Positions 17,018-25,509 of a DNA stretch of 64,000 nucleotides are shown piece by piece. Numbering within the stretch: position 1 is the stretch's first letter; the number at the start of each line of letters is the position of its first letter. The DNA is taken from contig NZ_CP058559.1 of the NCBI RefSeq assembly GCF_014467015.1, forward strand, positions 1,054,001 to 1,118,000, written 5' to 3'. The DNA is from Alkalicella caledoniensis (GTDB lineage Bacteria; Bacillota; Proteinivoracia; Proteinivoracales; Proteinivoracaceae). The translations under genes were made by a program, and so were the position numbers. The notes beneath the pieces are model-generated. The model was not told the DNA's origin, ran no database searches, and saw nothing but the letters and a program-made list of their open reading frames with translations.

Positions 17018-17587
17018 TTATCTTTTTACCTTAGTTTTTGATCTTTCTATCAACTTATCGTACATATAGGAATCATATTTATTAAAATTCTCTTCGTTAA
17101 ACTTTTCAATTTCAATCCATTTAACTCCACTGTTTTCAGCTTCGTTTACACTGATATTTTCATCCTCGCAGGCAATTAAGACGTATGCTATGGATAGGTG
17201 GAGATGTGTATTTACGTACTTATTATTCTTGATGTGTCCAGGTACATACAAAATATCAAGGGACATTATTTTTTCAGTAAGGGCCATTACATTATTTATA
17301 CCTGTTTCTTCTTTTGCTTCTTTTATAGCAACCTCTAATAGGTTTTCATCACCATCTGCATGCCCCCCAGTCCATGCCCACTTATTAAGTATATTATGAT
17401 GGATCATAAGTACTTTTGTTAGATCTTTGTTCATAATAAATCCTGAACTTGTGATATGGGCAATTTGGTTATCCGTTAATAATACATTATTGGGAAACTG
17501 TTCGATGTATTTAAGGATTACTTCTTTATCTTCGATTTCCTGATTATTCCTGGGAGCAAATTCTTTAATTTGAGTAATATATTTCAT
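17018..17587 (-). CDS. Nudix hydrolase
   Basis: 189 residues. The Nudix box is visible as GHADGDENLLEVAIKEAKEETGI. It matches G-x5-E-x7-R-E-U-x-E-E-x-G-U except for a lysine in place of the usual arginine. Upstream strand MIHHNILNKWAWTGGHAD is typical. Such enzymes hydrolyse nucleoside diphosphates linked to another group; the substrate is not evident. Start has a GGGGGAT site. It stands alone, followed by a region with a palindromic repeat. Confidence 0.85.
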   Translation of the reverse strand: MKYITQIKEFAPRNNQEIEDKEVILKYIEQFPNNVLLTDNQIAHITSSGFIMNKDLTKVLMIHHNILNKWAWTGGHADGDENLLEVAIKEAKEETGINNVMALTEKIMSLDILYVPGHIKNNKYVNTHLHLSIAYVLIACEDENISVNEAENSGVKWIEIEKFNEENFNKYDSYMYDKLIERSKTKVKR

Positions 17588-17797
17588 TTACCAAATCCCC
17601 CTTAAGTATTTTTTTAGACTCTTTTTATTTCCCCATACAAATCTAAATTCCTTTATTATTTATAAATATAATTAAGCTTTTAGAACAAAAGCGCCATTCG
17701 GCGCGCAAGTTCAAAAGAGCCTAACACGGATTTTGAGAAGAGATTACACGAATTACACGGATCTGTTAGTTTTGAAAGACCTTCATTGTAGCTTTCT

Positions 17798-18034
17798 GAC
17801 AAAGTCATTGACCCCAGTGCAGATTAACTAAAGCAGTACCATTAACTCGAGGAGTTAGATTTAAGTGGTGATGGTTAAGCGTAGGAAGGGACGAGGACAG
17901 GACGTCCGAGAGCTCCACTTGCCATGGACGGCAAATTGGAGCGTTACCCTTCCGAAGCTTAAACAGAACCCTTAAATCTCGACGTAGAGTTTGCACTGCG
18001 TAGTTAATCTGCGACATTCAAAAATGACTTTGTC
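17798..18034. repeat. Palindromic interspersed element, intact copy
   Basis: A 237-bp element bounded by perfect 12-bp inverted ends GACAAAGTCATT (17798-17809) and its complement (18023-18034). Nested further in are GCAGATTAACTA (17819-17830) with 18001-18012, then TTAGATTTAAG with CTTAAATCT and GGAAGGG with CCCTTCC, so the whole element can fold into one long hairpin. Blocks of it recur at 21528-23655. Short ORFs in it are not convincing. It could be a MITE or a structured RNA. The rest of the 17588-18136 gap holds only a small GCGCC hairpin near 17690. Confidence 0.75.
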
Positions 18035-18091
18035 GCTATCAAAAATATCCACATGGCTAGGCAATCTATACTTTCCTGTGCAATGAAAAAA

Positions 18092-18112
18092 GACATCCTC
18101 TAAAAGGATGCC
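18092..18112 (-). terminator. Terminator of the YczE-type gene
   Basis: Stem 18092-18098 with 18106-18112 (GGCATCC/GGATGTC on the minus strand, one G-T pair), followed on the minus strand by six T. It lies 25 bases after the stop of the 18137-18814 gene. Confidence 0.65.
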
Positions 18113-18136
18113 CTTTAACACATTTGCGTTAGTTCT

Positions 18137-18814
18137 TTACTGATTGACCGGTTCACTGATGGGTATTTCTAACTGATTGTAAAATGCAATTCTTTGTAGA
18201 TGAGGCTTGCACATCTTTGAAAGTATTCCTAGAATCCTTCCTATAATTAGGGCAGAAATAATTGTACCTTCACGTATGGATGAAATATTACCTAAAAATG
18301 CTAGGGACAACATGACTGCAAGAATAACTGAAGAGCAATCAAACCATACTTTTAATTTCGCAAAAGGAATTTTAGTAACTTGGGATACTGCCAGAACAAA
18401 CCCTTCTGGTGCCCCAGGAACAATTTCCATAGTTATGATTAACATTAAGGCTACAGCTATGAAGAATGTGCTGGAAACTAGCAAAAATAGTTGCCCAAAG
18501 TAGTTGCTCACACTAAGCCAGTTTAGCAGTACAGATGTAAAGTCAACGAAAAATCCGAAGACAAACCCAAAACCCATCTGTAATAAACTGAAAGCTTTGA
18601 AGTCCTTTCTTAGAACCAACATTTGCATAAACACATAAAAAATAAACATTGCCGTTGTTACAGTCCCTAGACTAATTCCTGAAATATTGCTAATGGATAG
18701 TGGTACAGATGAAACAGGGGATACCCCAAGATTTGATTTAATGGCTAGATTGACCCCTAGTGCAAGGAAAAAGAAACCAACTAGGTATAAAGTTATACGG
18801 ATAAAGTGCTTCAT
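18137..18814 (-). CDS. YczE/YyaS/YitT family membrane protein
   Basis: 225 residues, five to six hydrophobic helices. The N-terminal pattern (LYLVGFFFLALGVNLAIKSNLGVSPVSSVPLSIS) is typical of YczE-like proteins. The role of the family is not settled; members are predicted integral membrane proteins, some near peptide-synthesis genes. A second member of the same family is encoded at 45353-45970 on the other strand. AGAGG site before the ATG; single gene with its own terminator. Confidence 0.8.
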   Translation of the reverse strand: MKHFIRITLYLVGFFFLALGVNLAIKSNLGVSPVSSVPLSISNISGISLGTVTTAMFIFYVFMQMLVLRKDFKAFSLLQMGFGFVFGFFVDFTSVLLNWLSVSNYFGQLFLLVSSTFFIAVALMLIITMEIVPGAPEGFVLAVSQVTKIPFAKLKVWFDCSSVILAVMLSLAFLGNISSIREGTIISALIIGRILGILSKMCKPHLQRIAFYNQLEIPISEPVNQ

Positions 18815-18944
18815 ATTTTACCTCTTTTCAATGGATTATATGACTATTGTAGTTAACATACACTGACTATATATTTTAACACATATCCACACTTATATTA
18901 AAGACCTAAAAGATAGTAAAATATTACAACAGCTTATTAAAAAA

Positions 18945-19751
18945 TCATGTAAGTAAATCCTTAAAAACCCTGTACAGCATATCCTTTATATCCTTTATCC
19001 GCGAGATAGTAATTTCGTCGGGAATTAAATCAATTTCTTCAATCTTAGGCAAATACAGCCTCCTATTGATTTCTAATTGAATCCAGGGAATCTTCCCTTG
19101 CCTACCATGGTAGCTTGTTATATAACCCCCTTTAAATGGATTATTAACTGTTACTAAGGGCAAGTCACTATATTTATTAAAGCCCTCAAATTCTCTTTCT
19201 ATATTCCCCTTTAGTTTTATCATGAGTTCCGCAGGTGCTGTTATTGGCTCATCAACGGGTAATCCTTGTTCAGACCCTCTATTACTTAAACAAAAGAGCG
19301 GCCTTTTCTGCCAAGACTGATTCTTAGATGGTCCTGTATCTAGCATGGAATGGCAGTCAACTGCTAGGACTACATTGTTATTTTTAGCTGCAATTTGAAG
19401 CTTTTTATGATATGGAATATGGTAATTGCTGATTAACCAGTGAATTTCTTCTTTTGTTAATCCACTTTTTTCATTCCAGATTTGTGCCCCATCAACAGTT
19501 ACTGTTTTTACAATCCCGTCTGGATTGATGGGTGGTAAATCATCTTGGCTTCTATTCATGTCTAAAACGGCCCGTGCTATATCTGTGTCTACATATTCTT
19601 GAGCTAGATTTTTGAAGTCATATAGCTCTTTTGTCCAAGTGTCCCCATCTCGCAATATGTCTTGAGGTGTCAGGAGACATTTTTCCTTGAGTTCTTTCGG
19701 AACTATAAGACCTCCATGGGGAACTGAGATTAGTATAGGAAGTTTGTTCAT
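18945..19751 (-). CDS. N-formylglutamate amidohydrolase family protein
   Basis: 268 residues. Typical family segments: ISVPHGGLIVPKEL at the N-terminus, DTDIARAVLDMNRSQDD, VDCHSMLD and WIQLEINRRLYL. These hold conserved histidines and acidic residues expected to bind zinc. Members cleave N-formyl-L-glutamate to formate and glutamate, the last step of one histidine degradation route; related enzymes take other N-acyl glutamates. The ATG directly follows the stop of the gamma-glutamyltransferase gene, so the two are translationally coupled. No other hut gene is in the window, so the substrate is open. Confidence 0.87.
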   Translation of the reverse strand: MNKLPILISVPHGGLIVPKELKEKCLLTPQDILRDGDTWTKELYDFKNLAQEYVDTDIARAVLDMNRSQDDLPPINPDGIVKTVTVDGAQIWNEKSGLTKEEIHWLISNYHIPYHKKLQIAAKNNNVVLAVDCHSMLDTGPSKNQSWQKRPLFCLSNRGSEQGLPVDEPITAPAELMIKLKGNIEREFEGFNKYSDLPLVTVNNPFKGGYITSYHGRQGKIPWIQLEINRRLYLPKIEEIDLIPDEITISRIKDIKDMLYRVFKDLLT

Positions 19752-21383
19752 CTACTTATCCCCTTTGTGCATTAGTGCCTTAGGTCCATTTGCGGAACCA
19801 TCACGCCGGGGATCAGCCACCCCATAAAATTGTTTCCCTTTTAGATGGGGAATTTCAACCCCTTGTACACACCCCAAATAAAAGCTATATGCTCCTTGTT
19901 TTTTTATTTTAAAACCTGTCTGCTCTAGTAGGTTGATTATTGTTGGGTCAAAACGTTCTTTTTCTATGCGTAGCAATCCTTTTGCACTGGCGTGAAATCT
20001 TGGCGCAGCTATAGCACTCCCTAGGTCCATTTTTTTATCCACTATCCTTGATATAACTTGGGCTAAGCTTGTGGATATACGTTCACTCCCTGGGCTACCC
20101 AGTAAAAATCTTGGTTTACCTTCTTGGAATAGTAGGGTTGGTGCAACACTGCTCCAAGGTCTTCCCCCTGGTAGCAAATAATATGGGTGGGCAATGTTGG
20201 TGTAGTCAAACGCGCTCATGTAGTTATTATAGAAAAAGCCCAAATCTCTAGCCATTGTTTTACTACCGAAAACTAGTTCTATGGATTGGGTAATTCCCAC
20301 TGAGTTTCCTTCGCTGTCAGATACTGATAGGTGAGTTGTTTCTCCAGAGGTAAAGGGTGCAGGATACTTTTCTTGTAGTGAGAATTTTGCTATTTCGTTA
20401 ATACGTGCTGCTACTTCTTTAGCATATTCTTTATTAGACATCCAGCGATTAGGTGTTTGTAGATAGTAATCTGGGTGAATGGGCATCCTCTCTCTGTCTG
20501 CTAGAGCCAAACGAAAGGCTAGAGCAAAAATAGTAGCACCCACAGGGTCTTCAGGGTCTAAAACTTCAGAGGGGAAATTTTCAAGTATGTTTAAAAGCAA
20601 GACTAAAACCCTTCCAGCACCTGGTGGAGGAAAGGTGTGTACTTCGAAGTCTCTATAGGTACTTGTTAACACCTCACGCTCCACAGGTTGTGGAATTTGA
20701 CTTAGATCTGTAGAGGATATTAGTCCATCTCTGATATTCATGTCCTCTAAAATCTTGCTGCCTATATAGCCCATGTAAAAATCTTGCCAACCGGCCTGGG
20801 CCATTTGCCTTAAACATCTGGCAAGTTCAGGCTGAACGATAGTGTCTCCTACCTGTTTAGGTTTATTAAACTGAAAGTAGTTTTTATATATAAGGGAGTC
20901 TTGTCGCAGGAGTTCCTCTTCTTTTTGGATCATACGATTTAATAGTGGTGATACTTTAAAGCCTTCCTCAGCAGCAATTATTGCTGGTTCCATTACTGTA
21001 GCTAGTGGTAGTTTGCCGTATTTTTGTTGCATGTAGCCTAATGTAGCAGGTGTTGATGGTACTGTTGTTGATTTTATCCCTGTTTTCACAGGTGTTTTAG
21101 GAGTTTTATCTGGGTGGATACCAAAGGGAGCCCGAGAGGATCCATCTAGGGCAAAGATTCTATCTTCCTTGGCTAAGTAAACTAAGGCCATACTCTTTCC
21201 ACCAAGACCCGAGGCCTGTGGTTCAGTAACCCCTAAGCAAAATGCAGAAGCAACAGCTGCATCCACAGCATTTCCGCCCTTTTCAAGGGTTTTAACCCCT
21301 GCTTGGGTAGCTATCCTTGAGGCAGTTGATACCATTCCATATAGACTTTCTCCTGTATAATTTTTTCTGTCACTGGCTTTCAT
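19752..21383 (-). CDS. ggt: Gamma-glutamyltransferase-like enzyme
   Basis: 543 residues, Ntn-hydrolase. The self-cleavage site and nucleophile threonine are in TSGETTHLSVSD; the enzyme would be processed into large and small subunits there. Substrate-binding segments: GGNAVDAAVASAFCLGVTEP near the start, SGLGGKSMALVY, PPPGAGRVLVLL, and GGRPWSSVAPTLLF in the small subunit. No signal peptide is evident, so it appears cytoplasmic, unlike the secreted GGT of Bacillus. It would transfer or hydrolyse gamma-glutamyl bonds. It forms an operon with the amidohydrolase, pointing to release of glutamate from conjugates. Confidence 0.88.
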   Translation of the reverse strand: MKASDRKNYTGESLYGMVSTASRIATQAGVKTLEKGGNAVDAAVASAFCLGVTEPQASGLGGKSMALVYLAKEDRIFALDGSSRAPFGIHPDKTPKTPVKTGIKSTTVPSTPATLGYMQQKYGKLPLATVMEPAIIAAEEGFKVSPLLNRMIQKEEELLRQDSLIYKNYFQFNKPKQVGDTIVQPELARCLRQMAQAGWQDFYMGYIGSKILEDMNIRDGLISSTDLSQIPQPVEREVLTSTYRDFEVHTFPPPGAGRVLVLLLNILENFPSEVLDPEDPVGATIFALAFRLALADRERMPIHPDYYLQTPNRWMSNKEYAKEVAARINEIAKFSLQEKYPAPFTSGETTHLSVSDSEGNSVGITQSIELVFGSKTMARDLGFFYNNYMSAFDYTNIAHPYYLLPGGRPWSSVAPTLLFQEGKPRFLLGSPGSERISTSLAQVISRIVDKKMDLGSAIAAPRFHASAKGLLRIEKERFDPTIINLLEQTGFKIKKQGAYSFYLGCVQGVEIPHLKGKQFYGVADPRRDGSANGPKALMHKGDK

Positions 21384-21485
21384 TTTCTCTCACACTCTCT
21401 TCTCGTTATCCTTACTTTATTATTATCTAAAATATTGTATGAAGATGCAATAGTTGTAATAAGTGAAATTTATTCACAAAAGTAA

Positions 21486-21506
21486 AATAGCGCCTTTGGC
21501 GCTATT
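21486..21506. repeat. Small hairpin AATAGCGCC..GGCGCTATT flanking the composite repeat
   Basis: Stem around CTTT/TTTGG loop; a near-identical hairpin lies at 23668-23684 at the far side of the interrupted repeat. The two may be outer parts of the element's inverted ends. Confidence 0.6.
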
Positions 21507-21606
21507 TCAGCTTGTAGACAAACCTAAGACAAAGTCATTGACCCTAGATGTGCATATTAAAAAGCAGTACAATTAACTCGAGGAGACTGGTAGGGGGGCC
21601 CCTTGT

Positions 21607-23339
21607 GAGACTGTGTCAAAAGCATTTTGAATACTTGGGTTTAATTTATAAATACCCCCTCATGAACTAATAAAATATGGTATAATATACATATGAAAAG
21701 TCTTTTATACCAGGGCTTTACAGCGCTTTTAATTCATGAAAAGGTGGGGATAAAATGAATTTTGTCCAAGGTGCAGATAGAAGTCAAATCACAATGTTTC
21801 CTGAAGCAATAGATGATTATATCGATGATAACAATTCAGTGATAGTTATTGATGTTTATGTGGATAGCCTAGATATGAAAAGCTTAGGATTTAAAAAAAC
21901 TACACCAAATGATATGGGCCGACCAATGTATTCACCTCAACTCATGCTTAAAATATATCTTTATGGCTACTTAAATAAAATAAGGTCCACTAGAAGACTA
22001 GAAACAGAAACCAAAAGAAACTTAGAGATGATGTGGCTTACAAAGAAATTATCGCCAGATCACAAAACTATCTCTAGATTTAGAAAAGATAACCCTAAAG
22101 CACTAAAGAAGGTGTTTCGAGATTTTGTAAAGTTATGTTCTCGATTGGGGCTATACGGCAAAGAACTTATCTCAGTTGATGGTAGTAGATTTAGTGGTGT
22201 AAACTCTAAAGATAATAACTTCAATGATTCTAAATTAAAAGATAGAATTAAACGCTTAGATATTAAAATTGATCAATACCTAAAAGAATTAGATAATAAC
22301 GACAAAAAAGAAGACACAACCGACAACCCAAAATCAGCTGAAGAGATAAGTGAAATTATTAAAGAATTGAAAAGTAGAAAAGAAAAATATGAGCAAATGA
22401 AGAAACATCTAGAAGAAACTGAAGAAACTCAGGTATCTCTAGTGGACCCCGATACTAGGCGGCTAACTAAGAATGGAGAAACAAAAATAGGTTATAATGT
22501 CCAAACAGCTGTGGACAGCAAAAATAAAATGATTGCAGAGTTTGATGTAACGAACTCCATAAATGACTTTGGCCATTTATCTGTTACCAGCCAAAAAGCT
22601 AAAGAGATATTAGAAGTTGATACAATAAAAACAACGGCAGATAAAGGTTATAATTCTGCAACTGATATAGCAGAATGTTTAATGAATGGAATAGAACCTC
22701 ATGTGTGTATGGAAGAAGACGAAATCACAATATGTCTAGAGATATTAGGCGAAGCAAAAGATGTGGATCAAATCATAGAACCACATGTTAATGGTAGATT
22801 TGTGTATCTAAAGAAGCGCAATATAGCACTGTGTCCCATGGGGAAAATTTTTTACCCTAGTTCATACTCAAAGAATAAAAAAGAGGCGAGATTCTGTAAC
22901 CGAAAGGAATGTAGAAAGTGCCAGAACAAGTGTACAGCCAGTGAGTACAAAGACTTTGGCAAAAAGATGAAGAAGCAAGAATTCACTAAAGAATACAACG
23001 ATAACAACTTGAGAATTAAACAAGTAAGAGTAAAAAATGATCCTGCAATAACTAGGCAAAGAAAAGAAATTGTAGAGCATCCATATGGCACAATAAAAAG
23101 AGCCATGGACTCAGAATATTGTTTAATGCGAGGCATGAACAATGTTGTGGGTGAGTTTTCATTGTCTTTTTTAGCCTACAACCTAAAAAGAGCAGTAAAC
23201 ATTTTAGGTTGTAGAGGGCTAATTCAAGCAATAACTAATACATAGGAAGGTCGACTCCCGATAATTTCATAACAATAGCTGTGACGTGGGGATAGCCCCT
23301 TTTTTTTATTACTTTTTTCTTCATATATGACACAGTCTC
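21607..23339 (+). mobile_element. IS1182-family insertion sequence, 1733 bp
   Basis: Bounded by perfect 12-bp inverted repeats GAGACTGTGTCA (21607-21618) and its complement (23328-23339), and flanked by a direct repeat TTGT (21603-21606 and 23340-23343). Removing it restores GGGCCCC-TTGT-GGGGCCC, a perfect hairpin whose loop is the target duplication. It carries one transposase gene on the plus strand and is probably recent, as both ends are intact. Confidence 0.85.
21755..23245 (+). CDS. IS1182-family transposase
   Basis: 496 residues. N-terminal DUF772-like part (FVQGADRSQITMFPEAIDDYI; SPQLMLKIYLYGYLNKIRSTRRLE) with DHKTISRFRKDNPKALKKVF, then an RNase H-like DDE domain: SVDGSRFSGVNSKDNN, an intervening coiled, charged segment (about residues 165-235), TTADKGYNSATDIAEC, and a C-terminal VEHPYGTIKRAMDSEYCLMRG. 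A cysteine-rich patch (CNRKECRKCQNKC) precedes the last block, a usual IS1182 feature. Full length, so likely functional. GTGGGGAT site before the ATG. Confidence 0.92.
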   Translation: MNFVQGADRSQITMFPEAIDDYIDDNNSVIVIDVYVDSLDMKSLGFKKTTPNDMGRPMYSPQLMLKIYLYGYLNKIRSTRRLETETKRNLEMMWLTKKLSPDHKTISRFRKDNPKALKKVFRDFVKLCSRLGLYGKELISVDGSRFSGVNSKDNNFNDSKLKDRIKRLDIKIDQYLKELDNNDKKEDTTDNPKSAEEISEIIKELKSRKEKYEQMKKHLEETEETQVSLVDPDTRRLTKNGETKIGYNVQTAVDSKNKMIAEFDVTNSINDFGHLSVTSQKAKEILEVDTIKTTADKGYNSATDIAECLMNGIEPHVCMEEDEITICLEILGEAKDVDQIIEPHVNGRFVYLKKRNIALCPMGKIFYPSSYSKNKKEARFCNRKECRKCQNKCTASEYKDFGKKMKKQEFTKEYNDNNLRIKQVRVKNDPAITRQRKEIVEHPYGTIKRAMDSEYCLMRGMNNVVGEFSLSFLAYNLKRAVNILGCRGLIQAITNT

Positions 23340-23667
23340 TTGTGGGGCCCTGGCAATCAAAACCATCTAGACCTTTTTGGAAGTCAGGGTGGTACAAGAC
23401 CACTACAACCATGGACGGTGAATTGGAGCGGTACCCTTCTGGAGTTTAGATAGAAGCCTTAAGTCTCGACGCAGGATTTTGTACAAAAAACCATAGAGTG
23501 ATTTTCTCTATGGTTTTTGGGGTTGTAGGGGTTCACCCCTGCCGTTTTCAGGAAGTTACTATAGGGAGGGTGATATTCGAAGGGAACCTAGGGTTCCATA
23601 TAGAGGAGCTTTAGCGACGCTTTAATATGCGACATTCATAAAAAATGACTTTGTCATCAGTCTGAGA

Positions 23668-23684
23668 TAGCGCCTTTGGCGCTA
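23668..23684 (-). terminator. Hairpin after degV-like gene (TAGCGCC/GGCGCTA)
   Basis: Perfect 7-bp stem with a 3-base loop about 20 bases past the DegV stop; also the mirror partner of the hairpin at 21486-21506, so it may belong to the repeat element instead. Confidence 0.45.
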
Positions 23685-23705
23685 TTTTAGTGTTATATCT
23701 TATAT

Positions 23706-24554
23706 CTACTCTATGGAATAAACTATCCCCAAGGTTCCAGGTCCTACGTGTAGTCCTATTACAGGTCCTATGGAGTGTACATCCACTTGTTTCTCTATTT
23801 TTTCTTCTATTATTTTGGCTAACTCTATGGCCTCTTCCTCATTATTTATGTGGTGAATTACCACATTTCCTATTTCTCGCCCTTCCACATCTTCAAGGAA
23901 TGTTTCCAACATCTTTTTAACTGCTTTTTCTTTTGTTCTAACTTTACCTAATACATCTATTTTACCATCTACTACTGTTAGGATTGGCCTAATTTGAAAG
24001 ATGGATCCTAATAGTGCTGCAGCTTTTCCTATACGCCCTCCCTTTTTTAAGTAATCTAGTACTTCTGGGGAAAACAAAAAACGACTTTTGTATAGTTTTG
24101 TTTGAGCAATTTTTACAAGTTCTTCCATGGAAAGATGTTCGTCTAAAGCGAGAGCTGCGGCTAAGGACATGAAGCTTGATTGCATGCAAGTGGTTCTAGA
24201 GTCCATAACTTCTATGACTGCCTTTGGATATTTCTCTAAAAGTATTTGTTTCGCAATTGAAGCCCTTGAATAAGTTTCACTTAAATCCGAGGATAAGAAC
24301 ACACCTAATACACTGTGTCCATCCTTTATTATATCTTCAAATAGTTCTAAGAACTCGTTTATGGATGGTGGAGAAGAGGTGGGAACCTCTTCTCCACCAT
24401 CCATTTTTACATAGAATTCACTATTTTCCATTTCCTCTTCTTTAAATACCTCTTCACCAAAACTCACACCTAGGGAGATCACCTTTATATCGTATTTATC
24501 CCTTAGATGTGCTGGTAGATAGGAAGTACTATCTGTTACAATTTTTACACTCAT
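23706..24554 (-). CDS. DegV family fatty-acid-binding protein
   Basis: 282 residues with the DegV signatures: VTDSTSYLPAHL at the start, GEEVPTSSPPSINEFLELFE, FLSSDLSETYSRASIAKQI, and C-terminal GPVIGLHVGPGTLGIVY. DegV (FakB-type) proteins bind a fatty acid; some present it to the kinase FakA. No fakA gene is near, so the role here is open. GAGGAGG site before the ATG; single gene. A hairpin beyond its stop (23668-23684) may act as its terminator. Confidence 0.9.
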   Translation of the reverse strand: MSVKIVTDSTSYLPAHLRDKYDIKVISLGVSFGEEVFKEEEMENSEFYVKMDGGEEVPTSSPPSINEFLELFEDIIKDGHSVLGVFLSSDLSETYSRASIAKQILLEKYPKAVIEVMDSRTTCMQSSFMSLAAALALDEHLSMEELVKIAQTKLYKSRFLFSPEVLDYLKKGGRIGKAAALLGSIFQIRPILTVVDGKIDVLGKVRTKEKAVKKMLETFLEDVEGREIGNVVIHHINNEEEAIELAKIIEEKIEKQVDVHSIGPVIGLHVGPGTLGIVYSIE

Positions 24555-24613
24555 ATTGTTCCTCCTCAGAATGCTGTATAAAAGTCTATACTAGTTACTA
24601 CATAATTCTTTAC

Positions 24614-24637
24614 AGTTAACAGGATTACCTGTTAACT
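24614..24637. promoter_or_regulatory. Perfect 10-bp palindrome upstream of the DegV gene
   Basis: AGTTAACAGG-ATTA-CCTGTTAACT lies about 60 bases upstream of the DegV start and 300 bases before the next gene on the other strand. It could be a repressor site. The rest of 24555-24935 is AT-rich and shows nothing else. Confidence 0.4.
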
Positions 24638-24935
24638 TTAGTCATACTTTACTAGGGACGATAGCTTAAGATAATTAGTCTAAGGTCCTTGTTTGTTGTT
24701 GACCTAAGTCCCCCTAGTCTTTTTGTGAAAGCCATCAAAAATAATCCATTTTCAATTGATGGTTAATGATGGTTAATAATTGTAAATATCAAAAAATATA
24801 TATTTAAAGGATATGGCAGACATAGATATTACAATGTTTGAAAGGAATTTCCAATCTCTACATATTTAAAGAATATAAAAAATTTCTCAGAATAATATTA
24901 TAGAGAAAAAATAAATGGTCAGGGGGTGGGTTCAT

Positions 24936-25232
24936 ATGCTCATGGGGCTTTTATGGCTTGTATTATCTATAATTAGTCTTGTATTTTGGGGTATGTCCTT
25001 GGAGAGAGGTAATGAGTTAGATCAAAGAATTCTTAGACTATCTTTAAGTTTAGGTATAAGTATAATGCTTCCTCTTCTAATCTTAGGATCAGTAGCTGCT
25101 TTACTTGAAGATGGTACCCTTATAACAGAAATGACTTACTTCATTTATTTTGTTTTAACTCCAGTTGTACATATATTGTTTCAAATGTTCATCTACAACT
25201 TTGGCTTTAATTCAAAAAGAAATGATAACTAA
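24936..25232 (+). CDS. Small membrane protein, unknown
   Basis: About 98 residues from ATG 24936, which follows an AGGGGGTGG site by 6 bases; ATGs at 24915 and 24942 are less well placed. Three hydrophobic segments and a short polar C-terminal tail. No family recognised. Its terminator has been split by the IS3-type insertion directly downstream. Confidence 0.65.
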   Translation: MLMGLLWLVLSIISLVFWGMSLERGNELDQRILRLSLSLGISIMLPLLILGSVAALLEDGTLITEMTYFIYFVLTPVVHILFQMFIYNFGFNSKRNDN

Positions 25233-25509
25233 AAAAAGCGCCTAGCCTGAACATGCCCCTGTCAAGTAGACAGTAGAAAAAACAAAAAATACTATGCCGT
25301 CAATCATTAATTTGATTGGCGTTATTTTTTTGAAGGTTTTATTTATTTTACCCGCATTTATTCCACGGTCCTGTTGACATGGGGGCCCCTGTACCCTCTG
25401 GACTCCCATTCTTGGGCGGAAGTTGATACTTGACAAATATTTGGCTTCCGCCACACACATTTTACCAGAGGGTACACCCCATATAAACAGGCTTTCGCGG
25501 CATAAAAGC

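Larger units (their letters stand above)
21528..23655. repeat. Second, larger copy of the palindromic element, interrupted by an IS
   Basis: Starts with GACAAAGTCATT (21528-21539) and ends with its complement (23644-23655), as in the copy at 17798-18034. Shared inner blocks include AATTAACTCGAGGAG on the left and CCATGGACGG, AATTGGAGCG and TCTCGACG on the right. Without the IS and the 4-base duplication it would be about 391 bp. The right part (about 23490-23640) has extra sequence not found in the first copy. This also accounts for the gene-free stretch 23340-23705. Confidence 0.7.

Noticed and set aside
17805-18017. 70-residue minus-strand frame in the palindromic element
   Set aside because: Lies wholly within a self-complementary repeat and lacks a ribosome-binding site; the second copy does not keep the frame.
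22852-23142. Minus-strand frames inside the first IS1182 transposase
   Set aside because: Antisense shadows of a full-length transposase with no independent start site.
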